Shown in pieces: positions 47,811-56,288 of a DNA stretch of 64,000 bases (positions are counted from its first letter, which is position 1; the number at the start of each line of letters is the position of its first letter). The notes below the pieces were generated by a model. The model was not told the origin of the DNA, ran no database searches, and saw only the letters and a program-made list of their open reading frames with translations. Where the stretch lies: contig CAJYKV010000027.1 in NCBI GenBank assembly GCA_913774955.1, forward strand, positions 1-64,000. Reading direction: 5' to 3'. This DNA is from an uncultured Acidovorax sp. Its GTDB lineage: Bacteria; Pseudomonadota; Gammaproteobacteria; Burkholderiales; Burkholderiaceae_C. A program made the position numbers and the translations under genes.

Positions 47811-47828
47811 CTGTCATTGAATTGTCAT
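47811..47828 (+). promoter_or_regulatory. PHO box of ppx
   Basis: CTGTCAT-TGAA-TTGTCAT is an almost perfect PHO box (seven of seven and six of seven). A TACGCT hexamer lies ten bases downstream (47839-47844), the spacing expected for the -10 of a PhoB-dependent promoter. It is oriented towards ppx, whose ATG is at 47918. Confidence 0.85.
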
Positions 47829-47917
47829 GCCGTCGCCTTACGCTGTGCGCTCGCGACAATGCTGCGCTGAGTGCTATGCTGCGCCGCCTGAAAAACCAGC
47901 GCGCAGAGCGCGACACC

Positions 47918-49408
47918 ATGCACGACGGAACCTTGCTTGCCGCGGTGGATCTCGGATCCAACAGCTTTCGCCTCGAGATCGGGCGTTTCGAACACGGGCT
48001 GATCCGCCGGATCGAGTACCTCAAGGAAACCGTCCGCCAGGGCAGCGGGCTGGACGGCGAGCGCAACCTGACGCCGGAGGCCATGCAGCGTGGCTGGGAC
48101 TGCCTTGCCCGCTTCGCGGAGCGCCTGAAGGGCTTTCCCGCCGACCGCGTCCGGGCCGTGGCCACGCAGACCCTGCGCGAGGCGCGCAACCGGGACGCGT
48201 TCCTGCAGCAGGGCAGCGCCATCCTGGGGCACCCCATCGAGGTCGTCTCCGGCCCCGAGGAGGCCCGCCTGATCTACCAGGGCGTGGCGCACCTGCTGCC
48301 CCAGTCGGACGAGCGGCGCCTCGTGGTGGACATCGGCGGCCGCTCCACCGAACTCATCCTCGGCCATGCCTTCTGCGCCGACGCCGTGGCGTCGTTCCGC
48401 GTGGGCAGCGTCGCCTGGTCCAGCCGCTATTTCGCCGACGGAGCGTTCACGCCGGAATCCTTCCGCACGGCGGAGATCGCCGCCAAGGCGGTGCTGGACG
48501 AAGCACTGAATACCTATCGCCCCCAGGCCTGGGACGTGGCCTACGGCTCCTCCGGCACCGCCGGCGCGGTGGGAGACATGCTGGCCGCCGCGGGGGGCAC
48601 GCCCGGCCTGATCACGCGGGACGGCCTCGACTGGCTGCAGGAGCAGTTGCTGCGCGCGCGCTCGGCCGACAAGGTGCGCCTGGAAGGCCTGAAGGAAGAC
48701 CGCCGGGCCGTGATCGGCGGCGGCATCAGCGTGCTGCGCGCCGTCTTCGACCTGCTGGAGATCCGCACCATGCACGTCGCCCAGGGCGCGCTGCGCCAGG
48801 GTGTGCTCTACGACCTGCTGGACCGCGAACTGCCGGCGGACGATGTGCGCTCGTCCACGGTGCGCGGCCTGATGGAGCGGTTCCAGGTGGACGCGCGGCA
48901 TGCCGGCCGCGTCGCCCGCACGGCCGCCCTGCTCCACGCGCAATTGCACCCGGTGGCGCAGCCCGGCATGCCGGACCATGGGGACCGCGAACTGGTGTGG
49001 GCCGCGCAGCTGCACGAAATCGGCTGCATCGTCTCCCATGGCGACCACCACCACCATGGAGCTTACATCCTGGAGCATACCGACGCGGCGGGCTTTTCGG
49101 TCTCCGAGCTGCACCACCTCAGTCTGCTGGTGCAGGGGCACCGCGGCAAGGTGCGCAAGCTCGAGGCCAATCTGGACAACCCGCGCCTCGCCCACGCACT
49201 AGCCTGCCTGCGCATGGCGGTGGCCCTGTGCCATGCGCGCCGCGATCCGGATCTGGAAGGCATCGCGCTGGCTTGCGAAGGCCACCGCTTCGTCGCCCGG
49301 GCACGGCCCGGCTGGGCCGCGGCCTTCCCGCAATCCGCGCACCTGCTGCGCGAGGAAGGCATCGCGTGGCAAAGAACCTCGTGGGAGTTCGCGGCCGAAT
49401 TGCCATGA
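47918..49408 (+). CDS. ppx: Exopolyphosphatase (Ppx/GppA family)
   Basis: A 496-residue phosphatase that removes terminal phosphates from polyphosphate (and possibly hydrolyses pppGpp). The ASKHA fold motif AAVDLGSNSFRLEIGRF (residues 7-23) and the second phosphate-binding LVVDIGGRSTELIL near 133 are intact, with the active-site region AVATQTLREARNRDAFL near 88. An HD-like C-terminal domain begins about residue 310 and shows LHEIGCIVSHGDHHHHGAYIL near 370. The start at MHDGTLLAAVDLG avoids 32 unconserved upstream codons. A PHO box precedes it, so the enzyme releasing stored phosphate would be made during starvation. Confidence 0.94.
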   Translation: MHDGTLLAAVDLGSNSFRLEIGRFEHGLIRRIEYLKETVRQGSGLDGERNLTPEAMQRGWDCLARFAERLKGFPADRVRAVATQTLREARNRDAFLQQGSAILGHPIEVVSGPEEARLIYQGVAHLLPQSDERRLVVDIGGRSTELILGHAFCADAVASFRVGSVAWSSRYFADGAFTPESFRTAEIAAKAVLDEALNTYRPQAWDVAYGSSGTAGAVGDMLAAAGGTPGLITRDGLDWLQEQLLRARSADKVRLEGLKEDRRAVIGGGISVLRAVFDLLEIRTMHVAQGALRQGVLYDLLDRELPADDVRSSTVRGLMERFQVDARHAGRVARTAALLHAQLHPVAQPGMPDHGDRELVWAAQLHEIGCIVSHGDHHHHGAYILEHTDAAGFSVSELHHLSLLVQGHRGKVRKLEANLDNPRLAHALACLRMAVALCHARRDPDLEGIALACEGHRFVARARPGWAAAFPQSAHLLREEGIAWQRTSWEFAAELP

Positions 49409-49454
49409 CGCAGCGGGGGCCATCCCGGCCGCAGGGGGGTGCGAACTCATCCGT

Positions 49455-49479
49455 AACGGTATAAACTGTTTATACCGTT
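49455..49479. promoter_or_regulatory. Perfect 25-bp palindrome upstream of the RHH-core gene
   Basis: Two 12-bp arms, AACGGTATAAAC (49455-49466) and GTTTATACCGTT (49468-49479), flank a single T, a perfect inverted repeat ending seven bases before the first ATG of the next gene. It is strikingly AT-rich for this genome and contains TATAAA/TATACC, which could act as a -10. It looks like an operator overlapping a promoter. Confidence 0.75.
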
Positions 49480-49486
49480 TACTTCG

Positions 49487-50059
49487 ATGCAATCCATGTC
49501 CCAAACCATGTCCGCCGCCCCCCAATCCGCCCTCGCTCACGCCACTGCCGACGCCGCTGCAGCCCCTGCCAACGCATCCGCATCCGTGGCACCCGCCTCC
49601 AAGGCGAAGGTCAAGGACGCCGCCAAACCCAAGGCGAAGGCCGATCGCAAGACCCGCGCGGACGCCAAAAGCGGCAGCGGCAAGCCTGCCGTGGCACCGG
49701 CCGCCACCCCCGCCAAGAAGAAGGCCACGGCTGCTGTCGTGCCGGCCGAGCGCGACGCCAAGGCCCGCAAGCCGAAACTCGTGCGCGACAGCTTCACGAT
49801 GCCCAAGGATGAATACGCGGCGATCGAGAGCCTCAAGCAGCGCCTGGCGCTCCAGGGCACCCCGGCCAAGAAGAGCGAGCTGCTGCGCGCCGGACTGGTA
49901 CTGCTGAACGGCCTGCAGGACGCCGCGCTGGCCAAGGCCATGCAGGCGATTCCCTCGCTCAAGACGGGGCGCCCGCGCGCCGAACCGGCCAAGACCGCAC
50001 CGGCCGCGCCCGCCAAGACGGCGAAGACGGCCAAGCCGCGCGCCGACAAGAAGAACTGA
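49487..50059 (+). CDS. Ala/Lys-rich protein with a ribbon-helix-helix-like core
   Basis: A 190-residue basic, low-complexity protein of unknown function. The N-terminal ~95 residues and C-terminal ~45 are rich in Ala, Lys and Pro (KAKVKDAAKPKAKADRK, PAKTAKTAKPRADKKN), like bacterial histone-H1-like tails. Between them lies an ordered core, about residues 96-145: KLVRDSFTMPKDEYAAIESL then KQRLALQG, followed by KKSELLRAGLVLLNGL. The strand-helix-helix layout and the K-S-E-L-L-R-A-G-L segment look like a ribbon-helix-helix DNA-binding fold. ATGs at 49487, 49496 and 49508 are possible starts and none has a clear ribosome-binding site. A perfect palindrome just upstream suggests autoregulation. 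Confidence 0.75.
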   Translation: MQSMSQTMSAAPQSALAHATADAAAAPANASASVAPASKAKVKDAAKPKAKADRKTRADAKSGSGKPAVAPAATPAKKKATAAVVPAERDAKARKPKLVRDSFTMPKDEYAAIESLKQRLALQGTPAKKSELLRAGLVLLNGLQDAALAKAMQAIPSLKTGRPRAEPAKTAPAAPAKTAKTAKPRADKKN

Positions 50060-50077
50060 AGCCGGGCGGCAGGCGCG

Positions 50078-50542
50078 CTACAGGAAGTCGGGCGCCTGCA
50101 CCGCCATGAGAATGGTTTCACTTTCCTCGGCGCGTGCGCGCCGGCGCAGCCACCACACGGCCCCCTTCCGGATGGCGCACTCCGGGGCGCGCAGCCCCAG
50201 GAGTTCCGCAGCCACCTGGCCCAGCATGGGTTGATGGCCGACGACCAGCACGGCACCGCGGCCGTGCGGCCACTGCGCCAGCTCCAGCAGGTCCGCGGGG
50301 GTGCCCCCGGGAAGCAGCTCGGCGCGCAGCTTATATTTGCGGCCCAGCGCCTTCGCGGTCGATTCCGTGCGCACCGCAGGGCTCACCAGAACACGCAGCC
50401 CCTCCGGCAGCTGGCGGTCCAGCCAGGCCGCCATGCGCGCGGCCTGCTTCTCGCCCCGGGGCGTCAACGGGCGCTGCAGGTCATCGGCGCCCTCACGCGT
50501 CTCTTCGGCTTCGGCGTGCCGCCAGAGGATCAGGTCCATCAT
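50078..50542 (-). CDS. sixA: Phosphohistidine phosphatase SixA
   Basis: A 154-residue histidine phosphatase of the phosphoglycerate-mutase superfamily. The catalytic RHG-like motif is LILWRHAEAEE near residue 5 (RHA), and VVGHQPMLGQVAAELLG near residue 99 supplies the second histidine. SixA removes phosphate from phosphohistidine in His-Asp or phosphotransferase signalling proteins. Two adjacent ATGs (50542 and 50539) begin the gene. It overlaps the ppk stop by a few bases and is transcribed with ppk, so it may be coregulated by phosphate supply. Confidence 0.9.
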   Translation of the reverse strand: MMDLILWRHAEAEETREGADDLQRPLTPRGEKQAARMAAWLDRQLPEGLRVLVSPAVRTESTAKALGRKYKLRAELLPGGTPADLLELAQWPHGRGAVLVVGHQPMLGQVAAELLGLRAPECAIRKGAVWWLRRRARAEESETILMAVQAPDFL

Positions 50543-52758
50543 GGACGCGCCGCCGAGGGTGACGCTCCGGCCGCGACGGCGCCCGGAGGCCCGTAGCGCA
50601 GCATGAGTGCCTGCTGGGCCCCATGCCCCGAGACAGGGTGCGGCGCGCGCAGGTACGTGCCGTCGGATTGGAGCGTCCACGCATCACGGTCGTCATGCAG
50701 GTAGGCCACCAGACATTCGTCGATGATGCGCTGGCGCAGCTCGGGGTCGTCCACCGGCCAGGCCAGTTCCACCCGGCGCAGCATGTTGCGGTTCATCCAG
50801 TCCGCGCTCGACAGCAGCAGTTGTTCGTCGCCGCCGGCACGGAAGTAGAACACCCGCGTGTGCTCCAGGAAGCGCCCGATCACCGAGCGCACGCGGATGT
50901 TGTCGGCCACGCCCTTGCGCTGCGCCGGCAGCATGCAGGCACCGCGCACGATGAGGTCGATCTTCGCCCCTTTGCGCCCTGCCTCCACGAGCGCGTTCAT
51001 CAACGCTTCGTCGGTCAGGGCGTTCATCTTGGCGACGATCCGGGCGTCCTCGCCGCGCGCGGCAGCCTCGCCCACCGCGGTGATCAGTTCCTGCATCTGG
51101 CGGTGCAGATGGAACGGCGCCATCACCAGCCGCTTGAGCTTGGGCAGCTTGTTCTGGCTGGCAAGGTGGTTGAACACCGCGTCCATGTCCGCGGTCACGT
51201 CCGCATCCGCCGTGAAATAGCTCAGGTCGGTGTAGAGGCGCGCGGTGCGGGGGTTGTAGTTGCCGGTCGACAGGTGGCCGTAGCGGCGCAGGTGCTTGCC
51301 CTCGCGGCGGGTCACCAGCAGCATCTTGGCGTGCGTCTTCAGTCCCACCACGCCGTACACCACCTGCGCGCCGATGGACTCCAGGGCCTCGGCCCAGTTG
51401 ATGTTCGCCTCTTCGTCGAAACGCGCCTTCAGTTCCACCACGGCCATCACTTCCTTGCCGCGCCGCACTGCCTCGCGCAGCAGCTCCATCATCTCGGAGT
51501 CGGCACCCGTGCGGTAGATGGTCTGCTTGATGGCCAGCACCTGCGGGTCGTTCACCGCCTCGCGCAGAAACTGCAGGACCGCGTCGAAGCTCTCGAAAGG
51601 CTGGTGCGCCAGGATGTCGCGGCGCCGGATCTGCTCGACCAGCGGTGTGCCCGCCTGCACCTGCCGGGGCCAGGCCGAGCGCCACGGGGGGAACAGCAGC
51701 GCGGGTTCGTTGACCAGGTCCACCAGTTGCGTGAGGCGCACCAGGTTCACGGGACCGTGCACGCGGAACAGCGCGGCATCGGGCAGCGCGAACTGCGACT
51801 GCAGGAAATCCGACAGGAAACGCGAGCAGCTTGCCGACACTTCCAGCCGGACGGCCTGTCCGTAATGCCGGTGCTGCAGGCCCTGCCGCAGGGCCGTGCG
51901 CAGGTTGCGCACGTCGTCTTCGTCCACCGCCAGGTCGGAGTGCCGCGTCACGCGGAACTGCGAGAACTCGGTCACTTCACGGCCGGGGAACAGTTCCGTC
52001 AGGTGTGCCCGCACAATGCTGGACAGACTGACGCACTGCGCCCCCTCGGGCGCCACCTTGACCGGCATGCGCACCAGCCGCGGCAGCACGCGCGGCACCT
52101 TGACGATGGCGATCTCGTTCTCGCGGCCGAAGGCGTCGTTGCCCTTGAGCCGCACGATGAAGTTCAGCGACTTGTTCGCCACCTGCGGGAACGGGTGGGC
52201 GGGATCCAGCCCCACGGGCACCAGCAGCGGACGCACCTCGCGCTCGAAGTACTCGCGCACCCAGCGGCGCTGCTCCGCGGAGCGCTCGCCGTGCGACACG
52301 ATGTGGATGCCCTGCTCCGCGAAAGCCGGCATCAGCGATTCGTTGTAGAGCGCGTATTGGCGCGCCACCAGATCGTGGGCGATGGCCGACAGTGCGTCGA
52401 ACGAAGCGACCGTGTAGGGGCCCTTGGTCTCGCCGCTCTGCGCGGCGGTGATATGGGGCGCGGCCCGCACTTCGAAGAACTCGTCCAGGTTGGACGACAC
52501 GATGCAGAGATAGCGCAGCCGCTCCATCAGCGGCACGTCGGTACGGGCGGCCCAGTCGAACACGCGCTCGTTGAAGGCGAGGATGCTGTGGTCGCGGTCG
52601 AGGAATTCGGTGCCGGACTCTCCGGAGGGATGGACGGGCGGATTCAAGGGTTCCTGGGGTTCGCTGGGAGGGGCCGGTTCCGGAGAAAACGAAGGCGATG
52701 GAGGCATGGGGGGCTTGGGGTCTGGACCAGGTTCGGTTTCAGTATTCAGCTCAACCAT
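50539..52758 (-). CDS. ppk1: Polyphosphate kinase 1
   Basis: A PPK1 that makes polyphosphate from ATP, 739 residues from ATG 52758. A Pro-rich ~46-residue leader precedes the usual N-terminus EFLDRDHSILAFNERVFDWA. The phosphate-accepting histidine lies in YGVVGLKTHAKMLLVTRREG (about residue 490), and RRYGHLSTGNYNPRTARLYTDLSYF follows. A PHO box (52757-52774) overlaps this ATG and its best -10 is downstream, so a transcript from it could not include that ATG. The next ATG (52707, 722 residues) fits better for Pho-driven expression; ATG 52791 would serve transcripts reading through from olsB. sixA overlaps its stop. Confidence 0.93.
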   Translation of the reverse strand: MVELNTETEPGPDPKPPMPPSPSFSPEPAPPSEPQEPLNPPVHPSGESGTEFLDRDHSILAFNERVFDWAARTDVPLMERLRYLCIVSSNLDEFFEVRAAPHITAAQSGETKGPYTVASFDALSAIAHDLVARQYALYNESLMPAFAEQGIHIVSHGERSAEQRRWVREYFEREVRPLLVPVGLDPAHPFPQVANKSLNFIVRLKGNDAFGRENEIAIVKVPRVLPRLVRMPVKVAPEGAQCVSLSSIVRAHLTELFPGREVTEFSQFRVTRHSDLAVDEDDVRNLRTALRQGLQHRHYGQAVRLEVSASCSRFLSDFLQSQFALPDAALFRVHGPVNLVRLTQLVDLVNEPALLFPPWRSAWPRQVQAGTPLVEQIRRRDILAHQPFESFDAVLQFLREAVNDPQVLAIKQTIYRTGADSEMMELLREAVRRGKEVMAVVELKARFDEEANINWAEALESIGAQVVYGVVGLKTHAKMLLVTRREGKHLRRYGHLSTGNYNPRTARLYTDLSYFTADADVTADMDAVFNHLASQNKLPKLKRLVMAPFHLHRQMQELITAVGEAAARGEDARIVAKMNALTDEALMNALVEAGRKGAKIDLIVRGACMLPAQRKGVADNIRVRSVIGRFLEHTRVFYFRAGGDEQLLLSSADWMNRNMLRRVELAWPVDDPELRQRIIDECLVAYLHDDRDAWTLQSDGTYLRAPHPVSGHGAQQALMLRYGPPGAVAAGASPSAARP

Positions 52759-52774
52759 GACATTTTCATGACAT
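52757..52774 (-). promoter_or_regulatory. PHO box of ppk1
   Basis: On the minus strand ATGTCAT-GAAA-ATGTCAT is a near-perfect PHO box (six of seven in each unit). It overlaps the first likely ppk1 ATG. AATACT follows ten bases downstream (52746-52741) as a possible -10, putting the start of transcription near 52734. Confidence 0.8.
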
Positions 52775-52831
52775 GTCACTGTCTGACTCATACGCGGATG
52801 CCCTGGCTCCATTCTGGTCTCTGCGACGCGG

Positions 52832-53671
52832 TTATCCAAGGAAATGCCTGCGGTAGCGGCTCGGCAGGTCGTCGATGCGCATGAGCATAGGGAGATCGGC
52901 CGTGTTGAAGTCCGGGTCCCAGGCCGGGGCACCGAGCACGCGCGCTCCGAGGCGCAGGTAGCCTTTGATCAGTGCGGGGGGCTCCACGGGCAGCGAGCCG
53001 TCGAGTTGTTCCACCGGCAGCGGCAGGCGCGGAGACACTGCGTATTCGGGGGCCGCCAGGTGGGTGGTGCGGAGCTGGGCCCAGATGCTGGCGGCCGCGT
53101 TGCCGCTCAGCACGCCGTTGTGCAGCATGGGAATGCTGGCGCAGCCGATCATGGTGTCCAGCCGGTTGCGCACCATGAAATCCGCGAGCGCCCCCCAGAG
53201 CGCCATGATGACTCCGCCGTGGCGGTGGTCCGGGTGCACGCAGCTGCGGCCCAGCTCCACGATGCGGCCACGCAGGTGCGCGAGCCTGGCGAGATCGAAT
53301 TCCGTATCGCTGTAGAGCCCGCCTGCGCGCAGAGCCTGCGCGGGGGTCAGCACGCGGTAGGTGCCGATCACGGCCCGCGTTTCTGCGTCGCGCACCAGCA
53401 GGTGCTCGCAATAGGCATCGAACGCGTCCACGTCATGGCCGGGAACGGCGGTGTCCAGCCGCGCGCCCATCTCCCCCGCGAACACGAGGTACCTCAGGCG
53501 CTGCGCCTCCCGGACTTCCGAGGCGTCGCGGGCCCAGGAGACCTCGATGCATGGGGCAGCGGACGGGTTGTGCCGGGACGCCGGAACCTCCACAGGACCC
53601 GGTCGATGAAGAGACCTCCGGAAAGACATGTCCGGAGACAGTGGCAGGGTGGGAACAGGAAGGTCACTCAC
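52832..53671 (-). CDS. olsB: OlsB-like ornithine N-acyltransferase (GNAT family)
   Basis: A 279-residue acyltransferase of the hemolysin-like GNAT group that includes OlsB, which joins a 3-hydroxyacyl chain from ACP to ornithine in ornithine-lipid synthesis. Visible features are RDASEVREAQRLRYLVFAGEMGA near residue 48, YCEHLLVRDAETRAVIGTYRVL near 87, and the metal/cofactor-like ELGRSCVHPDHRHGGVIMALWG near 137. ALIKGYLRLGARVLGAPAWDPDFNTADLPML near 234-264 is strongly typical. Start is a GTG (53671) with GGGAG six bases before it. Its place directly upstream of ppk1 and a possible PHO box suggest phosphorus-free lipid is made on phosphate shortage. OlsA is not in the window. Confidence 0.85.
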   Translation of the reverse strand: MSDLPVPTLPLSPDMSFRRSLHRPGPVEVPASRHNPSAAPCIEVSWARDASEVREAQRLRYLVFAGEMGARLDTAVPGHDVDAFDAYCEHLLVRDAETRAVIGTYRVLTPAQALRAGGLYSDTEFDLARLAHLRGRIVELGRSCVHPDHRHGGVIMALWGALADFMVRNRLDTMIGCASIPMLHNGVLSGNAAASIWAQLRTTHLAAPEYAVSPRLPLPVEQLDGSLPVEPPALIKGYLRLGARVLGAPAWDPDFNTADLPMLMRIDDLPSRYRRHFLG

Positions 53672-53771
53672 GAATTACTCCCAATGGACCGTTGAACCGT
53701 AGGTGGGCGTGGTGGCATGCCGCCGCGCTGGACAATGTCGCAGCGGGGCATGACATGTCCGTGTCGTGGCC

Positions 53772-53789
53772 ATGGCGGGTTCATGACAA
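53772..53789 (-). promoter_or_regulatory. Possible PHO box upstream of olsB
   Basis: On the minus strand TTGTCAT-GAAC-CCGCCAT fits the PhoB 7-4-7 layout with six and five matches of seven. It lies about 101-118 bp upstream of the olsB start codon. Extra single GTCAT units occur nearer the gene. The second repeat is imperfect, so the call is tentative. Confidence 0.45.
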
Positions 53790-53927
53790 GGAGGTCATTC
53801 GCACGGCGTTTCGGCCCACGGCGGCCAGGGCCGCACTCGTGGTATGCCCTGCCCCCACTGCCGGGGGCGGCTGCTACACTTTGGCGCCCTGCCGGCTCCG
53901 AGGCACAGGCCACCCTCCATCCCGCCC

Positions 53928-56168
53928 ATGCCTTCTTCCAACGTCCGGTCCATGCCCGTCCTGGCAACCCCCAGCGGCCCGGCGGTGGAGCGCCTTCTCC
54001 GGGAGCAGCAGACACTGCTGGACAGCGCGGGCGTGGGCATCGTTTTCATCCGGCAGCGGCAGGTGGTGCGCTGCAATCCCCGCTACGCCGAGATATTCGG
54101 CTACGCCTCCACGCACGAGGCGATCGGCCTGAGCAGCCAGAGCCTGTACCCGAGCACTGCGGCATTCCGCGCCCTGGGCCGCGCGGCCTATCCAACGCTC
54201 TCCCGCGGGCTGCCCTACCGCTGCGAGTGCCAGATGCAGCGAAAGAATGGCCGGCTCTTCTGGGCCAGTCTCACGGGGCGTCTCATCAACGCTGCCGACA
54301 CGTCCGAGGGCTCCATCTGGATCGTCGACGACATCGACGAGCAGCGGCACGCACAGGTCCGACTGCAGGCCGCCGTGCGGGAGAAGCAGGCCCTGTTCGA
54401 CCATGCGATGGTGGGCATCGCCTTCGTGCGCGGCCACCGGCTGACCCGCTGCAACCGCCATTTCGAGCAGATGCTGGGCTATGCACCCGGCGAGCTGGCC
54501 GAAGGCTCCCCCCGCCACTGGCATTTCAGCGACGAGGACTGGGCGGCGGTGGAACGCGGCCATGGCGGCCCCGGTGGCCTGGAGGATGCGGCCGGCTTCA
54601 CCGGCGAGATCGAACTGCGCGCGAAGGACGGACGCACGGTGGCCTGCGAAGTGCGCAGCCGGGCACTCGATCCGCTGCACCCCGGCCTGGGTGCCATCTG
54701 CATCGCCCTGGACGTGAGCGAACAGCGCAAGACGCAGGCCGAACTCGCGCGCATGCATGCCGAGCTGGAGCACCAGGTCCGGGAACGCACCCGGCAGCTG
54801 AGCGAAACCGTCGAGAGCCTGCACCGCGAGATCAACGACCGCAAGCATGACCAGGAGCGCATCTACTGGCTGGCCCACTACGATCCGCTCACCGGGCTGC
54901 CGAACCGGACCCTGCTGGCCGAACGCGCCCAGCAGGCGATCCGCGTGGCCCAGGAGAACGGGACGCCCCTGGCCGTGGTGTTCCTGGATCTGGACCACTT
55001 CAAGCACGTCAACGATTCGCTCGGCCACCGCGTGGGCGATGCCCTGCTCGTCGAGATCGCCAAGCGCCTGCGGGCCGTGGTGCGCGACCGCGACACCGTC
55101 TCGCGGCTCGGGGGCGACGAGTTCATCCTGCTGCTGCCCGGAGCGAACGCGCACGGCGCGGCGCGCGTGGCCACGAAGCTCCAGGAAGCCTCGCGCCAGG
55201 CCTACCAGATCGGCCACCACGAACTCACCATGGCGCCGTCCATGGGCATCGCCCTCTTTCCGAGCGACGGCGGCGATTTCGAAACGCTCACCCAGTCGGC
55301 CGACGTGGCGATGTACCGGGCCAAGCTCGACGGCCGCAACACCTACCGCTTCTTCACGCCGGAGATGCAGGCGCAGTCGGTGCGCGCGCTGCGGCTGGAG
55401 AACGCCCTGCGCCGTGCGCTGGAGCGAGGCCAGCTGCAGCTGCATTACCAGCCGCAGATCACCATCGCCACCGGCGAGATCCGCAGCGTGGAAGCCCTTC
55501 TGCGGTGGCAGCATCCGGAGCTGGGATCGGTGTCGCCCGCGGAATTCATCCCGATCGCCGAAGACAGCGGGCAGATCCTGCAGATCGGCGAATGGGTCAT
55601 GCGGACGGCGCTGGCGCAACTGCAGGTCTGGCATGGCATGGGCCTGGGCTGGCTGTCGGTGGCCGTGAATCTTTCGGCACTGCAGTTCCGCCAGCCGCAG
55701 CTCCCCGAGCTGGTCAGCCGGATCCTGGACGAAACGCAGCTCGTTCCCCAGCGGCTCGAGCTGGAGCTGACCGAGGGCGTTGCGGTGGACGATCCGCGCT
55801 CGGCCATCGCCACGATGGACCAGCTGTTCGCGCGCGGGGTGCGGATGTCGATGGACGATTTCGGCACCGGCTATTCATCGCTGAGCCAGTTGAAGCGCTT
55901 CCAGATCTACAAGCTCAAGATCGACCAGTCCTTCGTGCGCGACCTGGGCGTGGACAGCAACGACCGGGCCATCGTGAGCGCCATCATCCGCATGGCGCAG
56001 GCACTGGGCATCCGAACCACCGCCGAAGGGGTGGAGACCGCCGAACAGCTCGAATTCCTCAGGGAACAGGGTTGCGACGAGGCGCAGGGCTACTATTTCA
56101 GCCGGCCCCAGTCCGCGGAAGACATCACCCCCGTGCTGCTGCAGCGCCGGCTGGCCATCGGCGGCTGA
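53928..56168 (+). CDS. PAS-PAS-GGDEF-EAL cyclic-di-GMP protein
   Basis: A 746-residue cytoplasmic signalling protein without membrane helices. PAS domains occupy about residues 25-140 (LLDSAGVGIVFIRQRQVVRCNPRYAEIFGY) and 150-270 (ALFDHAMVGIAFVRGHRLTRCN), a short coiled coil 275-305. The GGDEF domain (about 315-475) has intact RLGGDEF and the inhibitory site RDRD four-residue motif nine bases of sequence upstream in protein terms (RxxD, five residues before). The EAL domain (about 490-735) has the intact catalytic ESVEALLRW-like SVEALLRWQHPE, DDFGTGYSSL and AEGVETAEQL. Both cyclase and phosphodiesterase activity are therefore possible. ATG 53928 is the start; it is divergent from olsB and downstream of nothing related. 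Confidence 0.9.
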   Translation: MPSSNVRSMPVLATPSGPAVERLLREQQTLLDSAGVGIVFIRQRQVVRCNPRYAEIFGYASTHEAIGLSSQSLYPSTAAFRALGRAAYPTLSRGLPYRCECQMQRKNGRLFWASLTGRLINAADTSEGSIWIVDDIDEQRHAQVRLQAAVREKQALFDHAMVGIAFVRGHRLTRCNRHFEQMLGYAPGELAEGSPRHWHFSDEDWAAVERGHGGPGGLEDAAGFTGEIELRAKDGRTVACEVRSRALDPLHPGLGAICIALDVSEQRKTQAELARMHAELEHQVRERTRQLSETVESLHREINDRKHDQERIYWLAHYDPLTGLPNRTLLAERAQQAIRVAQENGTPLAVVFLDLDHFKHVNDSLGHRVGDALLVEIAKRLRAVVRDRDTVSRLGGDEFILLLPGANAHGAARVATKLQEASRQAYQIGHHELTMAPSMGIALFPSDGGDFETLTQSADVAMYRAKLDGRNTYRFFTPEMQAQSVRALRLENALRRALERGQLQLHYQPQITIATGEIRSVEALLRWQHPELGSVSPAEFIPIAEDSGQILQIGEWVMRTALAQLQVWHGMGLGWLSVAVNLSALQFRQPQLPELVSRILDETQLVPQRLELELTEGVAVDDPRSAIATMDQLFARGVRMSMDDFGTGYSSLSQLKRFQIYKLKIDQSFVRDLGVDSNDRAIVSAIIRMAQALGIRTTAEGVETAEQLEFLREQGCDEAQGYYFSRPQSAEDITPVLLQRRLAIGG

Positions 56169-56288
56169 CCGACGCCCGTCAACGGCCCGCGGCGCAGGGC
56201 GGAACCTGGATCGATGCCGCTATCCGCCCGAACCCGGCCGGCAGCGACGCGAGAACCTGCTCTCCCGCGCCGCGCCCATGCGGCAGAT

